Below, in pieces: positions 26,831-40,436 of a DNA stretch of 64,000 nt. Under the pieces are notes generated by a model, which made no database searches, was not told where the DNA came from, and worked only from the letters and a program-made list of their open reading frames with translations. The translations under genes were made by a program, and so were the position numbers. This stretch comes from Lingula anatina (lineage: Eukaryota > Brachiopoda > Lingulata > Lingulida > Lingulidae). The DNA is taken from NCBI RefSeq assembly GCF_001039355.2, contig NW_019773614.1, positions 26,618 to 90,617 of the forward strand. The letters are read 5' to 3'. Each line of letters opens with the position of its first letter. The stretch's first letter is position 1.

Positions 26831-28625
26831 CTTCAGTCCTAATGAAATCGCTGTTTGTGCCTTGGATCTGTGGGTTGTGATTGCAATTGTCGAATTATTA
26901 ATTTGAATTGCGATTTCATGGAAATGATAGCGATGATTTTTAATTGATAAATCTTTTAAGGTCACCCTGTATATGCTTTATTTGCTTAATGTGCAACTTG
27001 TGAAAAGAATCTAAGAAGACAATTGACCGAATTATCCTACCGTATTATTTGACGCAAACACGGTTATCGTAGAGCTCAAGTCGATTACACTTAGTTAATT
27101 ACTCGCACGGTCCGACTGAATTTCTTAAAATGGTATTCTTCTTTGTTTACCCTTTAAAAAAGAAATTGGGAACAACACAGCAGCGATTTGTAAATATTTA
27201 TCCGGAAGTCGTTCATTCACAAGTAATTACTTTATTGCAACTGATCTATACCTTTATGGTGACTGGCATTTGATTCACAAAAGTCGCCAGACATTTAAAG
27301 TACTTTAGTACCCATAATGGGCTACCTCAGCGCGTTGGGTTGTTACATGATATTTCACTTTTATCTGAATCGACCAAAACTCAGCAGTGCAGCTATTATC
27401 TTGAAAGGGACTTCCTTCGGCACATTAGAGTAAAAGTGTAAGTATAAGGAGACACGCACCTTGGGCGAAGGCCCGTGTACACTGTGTGCACAGTGGAGCA
27501 ACCATTAGACTATCCAGAATAGAAAAAATATCTGCTACGAGAACAAGATATATAGGGGACTTCAAACAGAAGTGAGCACGCATTTGAATTTTTTATTAAA
27601 AACCTAAACAAAAAAGTTTTCTGTTTTGTTTTCTAAATTACTTTTTCTCGCCCAGAGACCACTCTGATTCCGATTTAAGTCGAAAATTCCTTAAGCGTAC
27701 AAAAGCTTTTTTTTTTCGATAGTTTATCATTTTCAGTATGAAATTTTGTTACCAAATATTCGTAATGGGGCCTGTTGTTTTTGAACGGAATGAAGCCAAG
27801 TAACTGTTTTGTCTGCTCAAGGAAGTCGACATTTACTCTCTTGGTCTGTTAAAAAACAGTTTCTGTTTTTCTTGCGTACTTTCTTCAATAACGGGACGTA
27901 TCTCATGACGGTATTCAAGCGGCTTCAAACTCCCAGTAAATTGACATAATTATGAGAGAGTTTATTTTTCTAAAACAAAACAAGTCAAGAAAACTATTGA
28001 TCTTTCGGAGTATTTTTCCTCGATAGGGAAAAAGAAACGCACACAAATTGCCTCAGTCTATAGTAGAATGTACTTCTACAAACAGACGGGAGCTCTCATT
28101 ACGATCTTAAAAGGAAAGCAGGCTATCATGAGCTCTATCAACCCTGTCTGACTCTTGTCTGAGAGTTGCAGTTAATAACTACACCTGCCATCTATCTGAA
28201 GGCTCTCTCCGGAGGGAGAAGTCGCCCTTGCGCTCAGTAGTCAATTTGATAAGCCCCATTACCTATGTGGCTTCATTAAGTTTGTCCTGGCTACCTGTAT
28301 AATACAACTGTATGGGCAGATACACGAAAACAAAAACAAAGGTGTTCCAAACCGACCCCCAGAAAATGAAGACACAACGGGAATATTGTATATTTAATTT
28401 CAGTGCATTTCTCTATTTTTCCGAAACTTGGCAAAACTCACCCAAGAACAACGTGGATTTTGTATAATTAATTTTAGTGCATTACCCTATTTTCCGAAAC
28501 TATAACATTGGTAAAACACAACCAAGAATCAAAGTATGCAAAAATATTTTTTTCTGGGACAAGAATAAAAAAATGCATTTAGTGCACGGTAGCAGGATTA
28601 AGCCTGACGAGGTGAAATTCTTTGA

Positions 28626-28800
28626 GGCCGCATTCAGAACAGCGGACTAACTAGTCCACGGATCAAATATGGCCGACCCACTTTAATACTTCCTCACAGA
28701 GAATCTATTCAGTGTCTATTAGCGGATAAGACGGCAAGCTTTTTAGTCGGTCGCCATATTTGGCACGCGGACTAGTTTGTCCTCTGTTCTGAATGCAACC
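28626..28800. mobile_element. MITE, family B, complete
   Basis: Terminal inverted repeats of about 50 bp. The left arm reads GCATTCAGAACAG, GGACTA, ACTAGTCC and AAATATGGCCGAC; the complement of the right arm reads GCATTCAGAACAG, GGACAA, ACTAGTCCGCG and AAATATGGCGACC. The internal part is about 70 bp and non-coding. The left half recurs at 1444-1540. Confidence 0.8.
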
Positions 28801-31800
28801 TTATACGCCCGGTGTCATGGTAACATACAGCATCAGCCTATCTCTTACCTCCTAAGAACTCCAACTTCGTAGAAAAAAATCTCACCTGTGTGCCCTGTTG
28901 GCATTAGAAAGTTGCACATAAATAAAACTATTTGTGGAAATGATATTGAAAGACCGCTTGCAGAATTAAGATAAAAAATATTATCCTTTTTCCTGTTCTT
29001 ATAAAATCCTAATGATAAGGGAAGGCAAGACTATAAGGTGGCATGTAATCAGTTTAATGCTTAGGTTCCTTTTTACTTCCATGGTCGCATGTTTTCCAAT
29101 AATGTTTTTTAAACCTCTAGGCAGAGGTCCAAAAGGAGTGTAATTACCAGCGTCTGTTTACTTTATTTAATTGGAAAGGTGGCGTCTAGAAGGTTGGCCA
29201 TAAAGAGCGTTATCACACATACACACACATATGGATCTGTTAGTTAAATAAACTGCTGCTATTACTTGTTATAATTCTGAAACAACCGTCTCTTTAGGTA
29301 GTTATCCATCAGCGGTATCAACAGGGATGGAGCGCTTGATCAATAATAATTGCTTTAAAAAATGTCTGCTCCGGCATATGATGCCCAGTTGCCCTATTTG
29401 TCATACGACGAACGCTTGAAAAAGAAAACGTGCGCTTTATATGTCTTTTCTTAACTAATAATTTATTCTGTCCATCTCCGAAATGTTTCCAGACATATTG
29501 TGGCTTATATCCAGTATATCTAATCAAAGTGGGCGGGGCGGTTGTAGAATGATCAAACATTGCTTGATTCGTCCTGTAAACTTTGTTCACGTGGACAGTG
29601 TGCGTAAATGTAAGAATTCACGTGCAGCCCACGCACACACGTGAAGTGTTCGTCTGTGTTGTTTGTCTTTAACTTTACACTTCAATATTACAATAAATAC
29701 GATATTGCCCACATACATCCCTATAAAAGGTATTTCTAGAATAAAAATGGTGAAATGAAAAAAGTCGAAGCACGTAAGTGTGCGTGCTGTTATTTTTTCT
29801 TGTAAAAGGAAGTCGTGATTTAGGTATCTACTTAGCGTGATGAACCCCAGACAAATGTTCATGTCTGTGTTTAATTATAGCAATCTTATACAAGTGGTGT
29901 TACTAGAAACATTAAAGTATACCGTTACAAGACTTGATTAAGGCAGGTAACATATGGAACCCTATACATAATCACGCTATATAACTGGAGATCACGTTGT
30001 CTGGCGCCATGTGTTTGCTGCTGAAGGGTATTGTAACCCTTCATTATCATCCAGATACGGAAAATTAGGTTTTTCATCTAATTATTTAAAAATGCATCTA
30101 TCTTCGTGCTGATTTAAAAAATATCCTATAAAATATCGGTGTTTATACTAGTATTTCTAGATACAATGTATACGCATAGGCAACCTAAAGCTTTAATCTT
30201 CAATTTAACAGCTTTCTTTCTGAGGTGATATAACAATTGGTATGGGGCGTAACTTCATCCCTGAACAAGATTTTATCACGAAAATTGGCAATGTTTACCA
30301 CAAGTGTATGAGCTACAATCCCGTACCGTCATTTTGGATTAAATGTTTTGTTATGGATTTTTATGAGCCCCTAATTGCAGATTTTCATTAAACAAGGCAT
30401 TATTTTGCTTTATTAACGATAAAATCTGATCTAGTGTTTCAAGGAAAATCGCTTGCAGGGTTTTGGAGTGCCAAATAGTATCATTATATTGGCCTTTAAA
30501 CGGCGTTCGTGGGTGCTCAGGTAAAGAAAAAATTTGAGAAACCGATTTTTCCATTTTTACCGCAATTATGACGTCCCCCGTAAGATGACATGCATGAAAA
30601 TGTTAATTAACCAATTTAGTCACTAAACACTGAAGATTTATCTGTTATCCAACAGACTGTATGTGAGGCAGTGACTATGGATTTTTTGGGCAAAGGCTAA
30701 AGATATTCCGCTTCGTACAGACTTTCTTTCATGGAGCAAATGTGAGATTGATAAGTATATCATCAGCCATTGACATCTGTTGGGACAAGTATGATATATT
30801 TTAAAGTATAGAGAGTGGTGGATTTAAGAGACGTTGAAAAAATCACGGATACAACAAACTTCGTCAAACAAACAAAACATATTTAAAACCAGTTTAATCT
30901 GCGTTTATATTTAAGTGTTCGTGGATTGAACCGATATGTGATATGGATGGTTCTAAAATGCCCCAACAATTTTTCTCGGTAAATACTTAATTTCGTATGA
31001 AACAATTGTACATTTCTATAAGCACAGACATATCTACATTAGTGTTAAATCTCCAACTGGCATAGATGCAGCGGAAAGATTACTAAGAATTATCCGCTAG
31101 GGGTTTTGTGTAGAGATTCTGTATATTTGATACAATAAGCCGCCTTGGGATGCAGATTTACATGTTAGTTAATCAACGGACGAGTGTTTTCAGTATCAGC
31201 TAAGGCCAAGTTTTCAATCACGTCTGGACAAATAGGTAAAGTATCATTTCACAAAAATTGTTCGACAATATTCCGCCCACGGGGTACTCTAGCGTATCAG
31301 TGGACGTACTGGGGATATGTTCTCTATGTCCAGGGGAAATATGCATTCAAATATTCGTGTATGAAGATTAATTGTTTACACTGCTTGATTCCTTAAAGAA
31401 TATGTTGTCAATCTCAATCTGCAGCTGCTATGCATATCTGTTCGATTCACTTTTAAAATATTTGCAAGCACTGCTTTAAGCGTTGCCAAATAAGCACTTG
31501 ACAGACGCATGACAAATCTATCAGATTAATTCTAAATGCATGGGGCAGTTGGAATACAGCTTAAGATCGATTTCGCTGGATTCTTAGCTTTACTTGGCTG
31601 ATACTTGGCTGTCTCCAATACGGAATGCCGATGGGCTTGAGATTAGCAAAATGTTTTTCAGTTCCCTTCAGACTCATCTCCGGGAAGGCCAAAAATTAAT
31701 TAATTAATTAAAAATTTTTAACCTTTAATATTGCCCTTGAATCAAAATCTGAAGCTGTCTTAATGCATTATGTCTAAGTACCAAAGTTCCAATTAAACTG

Positions 31801-33682
31801 GAGAAACGGCGTGCTATGCTGGCAAGGTTTAGCGGCCGTAATTGTTATAGTCGGCTTTGCAAACAGTCAAATTACACGTACATGTATTTCTGCCGCAAAT
31901 CCATCATTTGTTTGGTTTATCATAAATAAACGCTGAACATATCATAATGAAAAGGCGATTAATTTCTTCGGAAAATAAGTACTATCACAATGAAGCAATA
32001 AAGCCGAGGTCACCGCCTTTAAAAACCTTCCTGCCGAGTGCGCTAGATCAAAACAATCAATCCAATGTCCCCATCATTTAATTACCTTGGCATACCAAAA
32101 GAAGAGGATCAGAAAATAAACAGATTGGTCAATTAACCATTGGGAGTTGGCAGGCAACGACAAGCTCTGTCAGCAATTAATATTCTCTTTGCCCTGAGTG
32201 TCGCAGAACAGAATGTGACAACACGTTTATAATACCCTTATAACATAGGCATACTATTATATATATTTTGCCTTCACATTCAGTATAAAAAACTGAATTC
32301 CACTACTCCTTTACGGCAGCATACGGGTACAGTTACATTTTCCGTCGCCTTTATACAATACCTACCTAGAGCTGTTATGTGACCGGGCCAATATGCACGG
32401 ATATATACGCTTAATTCGGTTTTAGGAGTGTTTTCTCTGTGAAATGCGTTTACTTTCTCTCAGTACAATGCACGTATGTCAAATAATACGTGGCATCTTC
32501 TCGCGTTATTTGCTTTTAACACCTGTCGCTGACGCCCGATGTCTTCTGGCATATAACACTCGGGTGATAGTGTATTATCTCATAAATAGAATTCGGATAT
32601 GTTTTTACATATACATGTGTATAAAGTAAGGTTCACAGACTTATCTAGTAAACTTAACACACGTGTATGGGGTGTATTGTACGGTAATGAGGCGGAAGAG
32701 TCGCCGCTAGTTCATAGACAAGCAGGGTGCCAGGCAGTACCCACCGTTGAGGAAGATGGATCATGACAGCCAGAGCACTGGAGCGGAGTCGGTGATCAAT
32801 TTTCCCTTCAACGTTCACTTGATTTCTTATTGACCTTTTATTGACCTCAAAACCAGAAGAATCGCTCAAAACAGGCTGCATTTGCATTGGGACTCGAAGC
32901 ATTTCGAGATACTGAGTGTCAGTGTTTTGTCTATATTCAGGTTTACCTGTCTTGGTTGATTACGAAAATGTGATTTTTTGTTTGTCTATCTGTAAAAAAG
33001 CATTGGTGCATTTAGTTTGTTTGAAACCAAATGATCTATTACGTATACCATTAATGTATTTTTTACATATTTTCAAGAATCATCCCTGAAAAAAATCTAA
33101 TGCCGCAGGGGAAATCGTTTCAAAGCTCGAAATCGGGATATATTATAATCAAGCACGTGTTAAATGCCTATATATTGGTATGTGTCAGCTCTTCTGCATC
33201 ATTTCAAATGGCGTCAAATCTAAAAGCAGATTCACTTTATTACTAGGTACTCTATGCGTATCAAAAAGAGACAGTTATGCAATAATTTGATATATCTATT
33301 TCAGTGATGAATATCAGAGCGATAAATTCAGCAAATGCTAAGATAAGCGATGCACTCTGTTGGAACTTTAGTAACACATTCCTGATAGCAACATCAAGCA
33401 AGATTCGGCAGAAAGATAGCGGGTGTAGGAGATGTGTATTTTAATTGAAATTATAGGCACTGGGTTAAATATTCTGGTTCAATAACTTGTCATTAATTCC
33501 AAAGCCGGAACAACCTTGAAACCAACTGAAGGTCAAAGAAACTACATGTACGTAGACTTGATAATAAACTACCATCTACAAAGGTGGCACATATTATAGG
33601 GAAACTTTCAAAAAAGCCACCCTGTGACTTTTGGCTAGATGGAAGCAAGAGGCAGAGAATAAAATGTCTGTCTGTTCATCTA

Positions 33683-33744
33683 AAGAAATATCTGTGAATA
33701 CATGTATCTTGTGAAAAATCAATCTGTCGCCCTGGTATAGGGTA
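33683..33744. mobile_element. MITE fragment, family C
   Basis: AATATCTGTGAATA, then AATCTGTCGCCCTGGTATAGGG, is the reverse complement of the left half of the elements at 37,594-37,707 and 40,961-41,095. Only one end is preserved. Confidence 0.6.
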
Positions 33745-36239
33745 GTAATAAAAGAGGAAAAACATAAGCGATCCGAATGAAAATATCCCCTTCGATTCTA
33801 TTTCACTGCTAAGAGCTGAATGATATCTTTATACATCTTTTGATTTATATCACCAAGAAATCGCAATCATACACTTCGGATGCGTGAAAATTCCGACCTA
33901 TAAACAAAGAGTAATTGAAGTTATTCGCTGTACATATAGGCGAGTATATATGTAACTGACGATGCATTCCAAATCTAGATTGCCTGTGAAGCAGTAGCAG
34001 TACACGTGTTGAGTATTATGTTTGTATTACAATAATTAATCTTTGTATGAATTTCAAATAAAATTGTCAAGACAAGATGTACAAAAAGAAATAAAACTTA
34101 CAGAAACAATTTGTTTTGTTGATCTATTAACCTTATCGATCAGTAACACTCCCTTGTGTTTTTTATCATTATAATTTCATTTGAGTGATCAAGTTTGGAC
34201 CTTAAGACAAATTGGCAATATAAAGTCCTGAATTAACCGGGTGTAAATGTCAATGTGTTTACAATCTTTCACAAAACTGAAGATTTCCTAAAGGCTAAAG
34301 TTATCAATTTTGCTTGTTGATATCGTCTATTGTCGACAGATTTTGGAATACATTACCCATATATTGATGGAAATGAGAAAGAACAGATCTTCCATAGAAT
34401 TCCAATCGCAAAGGTCACTTTGTGTGTATTGAAATGGATAATATGCGGTTTATTGAATTAACTATGGTATATCATACTAAACTCCTGGTTGGTATTTATT
34501 TAAGTATTTTCAATAAATAAATAAATAAAAATTATAAAAGAAAAAAGAAAGAGAAAACAAAAATGGAAACTTGTCTGAAAACCATACCATTAACTATTTT
34601 CAATGGAAAATATATCGTTTTGTTAATACTTTACATCGGTGAAACCGTATTCGCCTCCATTACTTATAATATGTCGTAACGTTAAGTCAGTGATCATAGT
34701 GCAGTGGTGTCGGCAGTGCTGATCACTACTTTTTGCCTCTTGTGTATTTATACTTCATTTACTACTTTATAAATGCAATAAATCATGTCCTTATATACAT
34801 ACGTTATACATAGGTTACGGCAATGATGTAGATAAAAAATGATAAGAAAATAGATTGAAAAATAGATCAAAAGACTGAATATATGACTGATAGCCATTAA
34901 CCCAGTTCCCCGTGACGACAATCTCTCTCATTAGTTGACTTAGAGATTCTTTAATTTGTTAGACATATTAGCTTGCAAAATCAGAAATACGAAATACGCG
35001 ACTGCGCCGTCATTACATGTAATTGTCCCTGTGAAATGTGTATTAACCTAAATCTAGAGACCATGAAGCTCTTGTGATGTGCAATTTAAGGTGACTAACT
35101 GTGAGATGATTTTCGTTAAAGGATTTGCTAATTGGCCATTGGCACAAATGAAGAGAGCCGATAAATCGTAAATGATTCACGCTATTAGATCCCGTTCACA
35201 CAAATTTTCATTGAAAAGATCTCCGTTCCCATACTGTCTCAGTTTATTATTCATTTTATTACATTGAATACAGGTGTCTGGGCGGAAGTAGTATTTCTGA
35301 CTCTAAAGACTCCAAACTCAGTCCACTACGGCTAGAGGAGATCTAATATAACCTGTTAGAGCGTTCGCTTTTGAACACGGCGTATATTCCCCCCTATAGC
35401 ACCTTTTGAATATCATTAATGTATACTCAGACAATATTATGAAAATAAAATCAGACGCAAAAGGCGAGTAATGTGAGTTAATCTCCAGCTATATATTAAT
35501 TTCTTTAAACACGACCGTATTTCTTATACCCGTTTAAATGTCTAGCGCTTCAAGCATTGGAAAAACAACGTTTAAATGTCGCGCAGTTTGGACAAGAGAA
35601 AACGTAGAAATTCATCTAATTCACTCTGCTTGGCTATAAAACTAAGTCATAGATATATATATAGATTGAATATTTTATAGTGGTGATTATGGTGTCTGGA
35701 TTACGAAGAGAACACTGTTTTACGAGTTCAGTAATTATGTTGTTTATTAATGGGTTCCTTTAACAACTTTTTCACTAGTACAACATGGCTGAGAAATAAT
35801 AACAAAAACACACACTCATAACAAGCACTGACATTCGTACGCGCATAAAAAGAAATGGGCTAGCATCGTTTCTTTTCTGAAGTACAACGAAATATATAAA
35901 CACATGAATAACTACTGCCAGAGACTTGATAGCGTCGGATATGCTTACATCGAGTCGGTATCGTAAAAGTACATCCCTCATCCGTGAAATAGAACTAATT
36001 ACCTTGAATGATTGAATCACAAGCCATCAAAATAACGTGAATCAATTATTGAGCATGATGCAGTATCCATTAATTGACAACAATGTGATATATGCACGCT
36101 TCTTAACGAAGTGTTTATCATTGTGTAAACCCCACAGGCCTTGATTTCTGACGAGTCTATTAGTTGAGTTAAGCGCTTGATGTTATGCCAAAAACAGTGG
36201 CCATAAGTACTGAATCACAACACTCATCTGTATATGTGT

Positions 36240-36497
36240 TTTAACGCCTGTTTGTCTGTCCGCACGGCCGGTCGGGCGTCTCGTCTTCCTGCCTGTCTGT
36301 TTGTCTGTCTGATCGGTTGTATTTTTATTTGGTATTTCCTCCTTTCTTTCTTTCTTTCTTTCAATCTTTCTTTCTTTCAGCTGTTCTTGCTTGTCTTTTT
36401 GCCTCTATTCATTCATTTATTCATTCATTTATCCACTCATTCATTCATTCATTCGTTCGTTCGTTCTTTCGTTCGTTTGTTCATTCGTTCATCCATG
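36240..36497. repeat. Mixed tetranucleotide array
   Basis: Imperfect runs of GTCT, TTTC, ATTC and GTTC units follow each other. Open frames through it give Phe-Leu-Ser and Ile-His-Ser repeats that mimic a membrane protein. The second copy of the block has the same array with fewer ATTC units, as expected for microsatellite length variation. Confidence 0.9.
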
Positions 36498-36807
36498 ATC
36501 ATTGATGTATATTTACATTTAGTATTCTATTCGTGTTTTTGCATTTAAACAATGTAAACAAATCAGAAAAGCCTATATAAATGAAAGCGATTACAGAAGA
36601 ACTTCTGTCAAAGACATAAACCTACGAACAACCGTAATGCTATCCCCCTTTAAAAAAGAAAACTCCACCCCGCCATTAAATATCTTATCTGGTTTAATTG
36701 GAGCATTTATTTGACCTTATGAACTATAAGAACTATTATATCTTTTTGGAGTCTGTATTTAAACCAAGGCATGCTGCTGCAAAGATATTTTATAGTGGTA
36801 CAAAGTG

Positions 36808-37069
36808 CAGTGGCGGATTTTTTTTTGGGGGGGGGTCAGGGGGGTCCTCCCCCCCCCTTCGATTTCTGGTCCCCTCTTGAAATCAGCATTTTGACTAGCT
36901 GAATCATAGTCCTAAAACGTACCAAATGGCACCGTTCGCCGTCTAAAATACCAAAAATTTCCGAGGCCCTTCAGTGGGCCCCGAACCCCACGCCAAGTTG
37001 AGGGGGGGGGGAGGGAGGGTCGGCTTTGCATCCGCAGACCCCCCCCCCCCTTCAAATAATCCGCCCCTG
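36808..37069. mobile_element. MITE, family D
   Basis: The ends CAGTGGCGGATTT and AATCCGCCCCTG are imperfect terminal inverted repeats, flanked on both sides by AAGTG (36,803-36,807 and 37,070-37,074) as a probable target duplication. The interior is dominated by G and C homopolymers. The second copy is at 40,178-40,436 in the duplicated block, and a related shorter element in inverted orientation is at 58,865-59,017. Confidence 0.75.
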
Positions 37070-37593
37070 AAGTGCTTCTTACGGACTGGAGTAACGGAAG
37101 TCAACGGCTGGCAACACTTCATCGTGGGCGCACCGTACACTGAAACCGTTTCTTGAAATGAAGGAACGCAATCTGTGCCGTGTACATCTACCGCTGCGTC
37201 GATAAAAACACTTAAAATTATGACATGATACAGCTGCTGTTTACAAGCTTCGGAATTCATGACACTATTCGAGTTTACGTCAGTGAACTCCAGTAAGAAA
37301 ATGATTGTTACCAGCGAGTAGAATGACACCACCAATTAAGCCTTACAATATGGTTCAATTTGTACACTGTACCGCATAATAATGCTGTCGATATGCCACA
37401 TTTTGCAGGTCTGGGGTGATAAGAAGTAGAATTTCGAACAAATTTAATAAGCTTTTACAATTACAAAAGTGCGTGTTGACGATTTTGATATCTATTGAAA
37501 AACGACACCCCTAACTGATTTCAAATGTATATACTGTATATGCCAAGGTCGATGAATTGTGCGGTAATAGCAGTTGCATGAGGTACTGAGTTG

Positions 37594-37707
37594 CTACCCT
37601 CTACCAGGGCGACAGATTAGTTTTCCACAGATATTCACAGATATGTCTATAGATAAATATTCAGCAAAAAATGTCCACAATAATAACTGCGGCCCTGGTA
37701 GAGGGTA
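37594..37707. mobile_element. hAT-like MITE, family C
   Basis: Terminal inverted repeats TACCCTCTACCAGGGC and GCCCTGGTAGAGGGTA are flanked by the direct 8-bp repeat CTGAGTTG (37,586-37,593 and 37,708-37,715). An 8-bp target duplication is characteristic of hAT transposons. The element is about 114 bp and non-coding, so it must have been mobilised in trans. Confidence 0.8.
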
Positions 37708-38486
37708 CTGAGTTGCCGCTACAAATCACATTAAACCAGCCTTACAATCTCTGCATGATGTAATGACAACATCCGGCTAACTCGCTATGAGCCAATAAAT
37801 AATTTTAGGGTGATAACTACGGTACTTGATAAGATTGCCTTGATATATTGTGTTCATTCTGAAGCAACTAGTGACAATTACAAAGCCTGTTTTCATTACC
37901 AAAAATTTCCAAAGAACATTTATGTAATTTCGCGTCACAATCCTGCCAATTGCCAATCGACAGAACAGAGATCGGCTGGTAATTCATGATTCCAATGTAC
38001 CGACGCATTTTGTCGGGACAATTTTTTAAAGGAAATTAACTCCCCTCCTCCACAAACGCCATGTTAGGGACATATTTCATCGTGACACATGTTAATATGG
38101 TCTCGCAACTACACAAAAGCTCTTGAACCCGAAGTGAAACGGGCACGTCCGGTCTTCTACGTTATTTTCCACTTGTAAGATATTCAGTGACTGCAAAAGT
38201 GAATTACTTTTATATCTGTTTCTCGGGCATGACATTTGACCAAAATGAAGGAGTGTCACGCAATTTGAGGTAGTACAATTGTAATCTGTCTGGTTCTAAG
38301 TAGATAATGTGTTTTCAAGAAGTTATCTTCTGGGTCTAGTTTTCACTTCATTGCGTATTTATTTCAAAACAGAACAGACGTAGAGCATGCGATTGTCGCA
38401 ATTTTTCGGTTTAATTCGCAAAAGAAATCCATTGACCTACAGGTATTTGTTAAGAGAAACCTTGCTTACAACATGTACTTTTCCAT

Positions 38487-38525
<39 letters not shown>

Positions 38526-38586
38526 TGTGTGCGTGTGTGTGTGTGTACCTGCATGTCTGAAATTAAAAAGGTAATTTACTGAAAAC

Positions 38587-38587
38587 N
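38587..38587. other. Single N at contig join
   Basis: One undetermined base lies exactly at the end of copy 1 of the duplicated block. The 38 bases after it are not in copy 1's left flank and resemble a family A MITE terminus (AGATCGATCT then GGGAAT). This is what a join between two haplotype contigs would look like. Confidence 0.85.
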
Positions 38588-38679
38588 GCGGGGATAGATC
38601 GATCTAAAAGCTCTGGGAATACAGCCTAATATAACCTGTTAGAGCGTTCGCTTTTGAACACGGCGTATATTCCCCCCTA

Positions 38680-38765
38680 ATAATAATAAGATTCTTATAT
38701 GGCGCCTTACATTCTATCTCAAGGCGCCTTACAATAATGGCTAATATACTAAAATCATTAAAATA
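38680..38765. mobile_element. 86-bp insertion in copy 2 only
   Basis: The sequence begins with ATAATAATAAG, contains ATGGCGCCTTAC and CAAGGCGCCTTACAATAA, and interrupts the CCCCTATAGC site that is intact in copy 1 near 35,391. It looks like a short element remnant present in one copy or allele and absent in the other. Confidence 0.6.
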
Positions 38766-40177
38766 TAGCACCTTTTGAATATCATTAATGTATACTCAGA
38801 CAACATTATGAAAATAAAATCAGACGCAAAAGGCGAGTAATGTGAGTTAATCTCCAGCTATATATTAATTTCTTTAAACACGACCGTATTTCTTATACCC
38901 GTTTAAATGTCTTGCGCTTCAAGCATTGGAAAAACAACGTTTAAATGTCGCGCAGTTTTGACAAGAGAAAACGTAGAAATTCATCTAATCCACTCTGCTT
39001 GGCTAGAAAACTAAGTCATAGATATATATAGATTGAATATTTTATAGTGGTGATTATGGTGTCTGGATTACGAAGAGAACACTGTTTTACGAGTTCAGTA
39101 ATTATGTTGTTTATTAATGGGTTCCTTTAACAACTTCTTCACTAGTACAACACGGCTGAGAAATAATAACAAAAACACACACTCATAACAAGTTTTGACA
39201 TTCGTACGCGCATAAAAATAAATGGGCTAGCATCGTTTCTTTTCTGAAGTACAGTACAACGAAATATATATAAACACATGAATAACTACTGCCAGAGACT
39301 TGATAGCGTCGGATATGCTTACATCAAGTTGGTATCGTAAAAGTACATCCCTCATCCGTGAAGTAGAACTAATTACCTTGAATGATTGAATCACAAGCCA
39401 TCAAAATAACGTGAATCAATTATTGAGCATGATGCAGTATCCATTAATTGACAACAATGTGATATATGCACGCTTCTTAACGAAGTGTTTATCATTGTGT
39501 AAACCCCACAGGCCTTGATTTCTGACGAGTCTATTAGTTGAGTTAAGCGCTTGATGTTATGCCAAAAACAGTGGCCATAAGTACTGAATCACAACACTCA
39601 TCTGTATATGTGTTTTAACGCCTGTTTGTCTGTCCGCACGGCCGGTCGGGCGTCTCGTCTTCCTACCTGTCTGTTTGTCTGTCTGATCGGTTGTATTTTT
39701 ATTTGGTATTTCCTCCTTTCTTTCTTTCTTTCTTTCAATCTTTCTTTCTTTCAGCTGTTCTTGCTTGTCTTTTTGCATCTATTCATTCATTTATCCACTC
39801 ATTCATTCATTCATTCGTTCGTTCGTTCTTTCGTTCGTTTGTTCATTCGTTCATTCGTTCATCCATGAGCATTGATGTATATTTACATTTAGTATTCTAT
39901 TCGTGTTTTTGCATTTAAACAATGTAAACAAATCAGAAAAGCCTATATAAATGAAAGCGATTACAGAAGAACTTCTGTCAAAGACATAAACCTACGAACA
40001 ACCGTAATGCTATCCCCCTTTAAAAAAGAAAACTCCACCCCGCCATTAAATATCTTATCTGGTTTAATTGGAGCATTTATTTGACCTTATGAACTATAAG
40101 AACTATTATATCTTTTTGGAGTCTGTATTTAAACCAAGGCATGCTGCTGCAAAGATATTTTATAGTGGTACAAAGTG

Positions 40178-40436
40178 CAGTGGCGGATTTGGGGGGGGGG
40201 CAGGGGGGTCCTTCCCCCCCCCCCCCCTTCGATTTCTGGTCCCCTCTTGAAATCAGCATTTTGACTAGCTGAATCATAGTCCTAAAACGTACCAAATGGC
40301 AGCGTTCGCCCTCTAAAATACCAAAAATTTCCGAGGTCCTTCAGTGGGCCCCGAACCCCACGCCAAGTTGGAGGGGAGGGAGGGTCGGCTTTGCATCCGC
40401 GGACCCCCCCTTCAAATAATCCTGGATCCGCCCCTG
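40178..40436. mobile_element. MITE, family D, second copy
   Basis: The same insertion as 36,808-37,069, with the same AAGTG flanks, carried in the duplicated block. Its right end is longer (CTGGATCCGCCCCTG), so this copy keeps a better terminus. Confidence 0.75.

Larger units (their letters stand above)
24443..35342. other. Gene-poor stretch
   Basis: Apart from the repeats listed separately I see no supportable gene. The open frames between 26,196 and 32,902 are short, lack family signatures and mostly overlap one another on opposite strands. The content is low-complexity AT-rich sequence with one TC microsatellite, a (TTAA)n patch near 31,695 and MITE-like elements. Confidence 0.55.
35343..38586. 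repeat. 3.3-kb duplicated block, copy 1
   Basis: This block matches 38,626-41,936 base for base over long runs, with scattered substitutions and small indels, in the same orientation. It starts at CTAATATAACCTG and stops at GAAAAC directly before a single N at 38,587. It carries tetranucleotide arrays, one family D and one family C MITE, and a TC/TG microsatellite. No gene was recognised. Two haplotypes placed in tandem at the N is the simplest explanation; a real recent tandem duplication is the alternative. Confidence 0.9.

Noticed and set aside
28780-28800. tRNA-like or promoter signal near the CTGTTCTGAATGC palindrome
   Set aside because: It is explained as the right terminus of the family B MITE; no cloverleaf could be drawn.
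36234-36548. Membrane-protein-like open frame rich in Phe, Leu, Ile, His and Ser (also at 39,608-39,918)
   Set aside because: It is translation of tetranucleotide repeats; the frames overlap each other and change with unit number.
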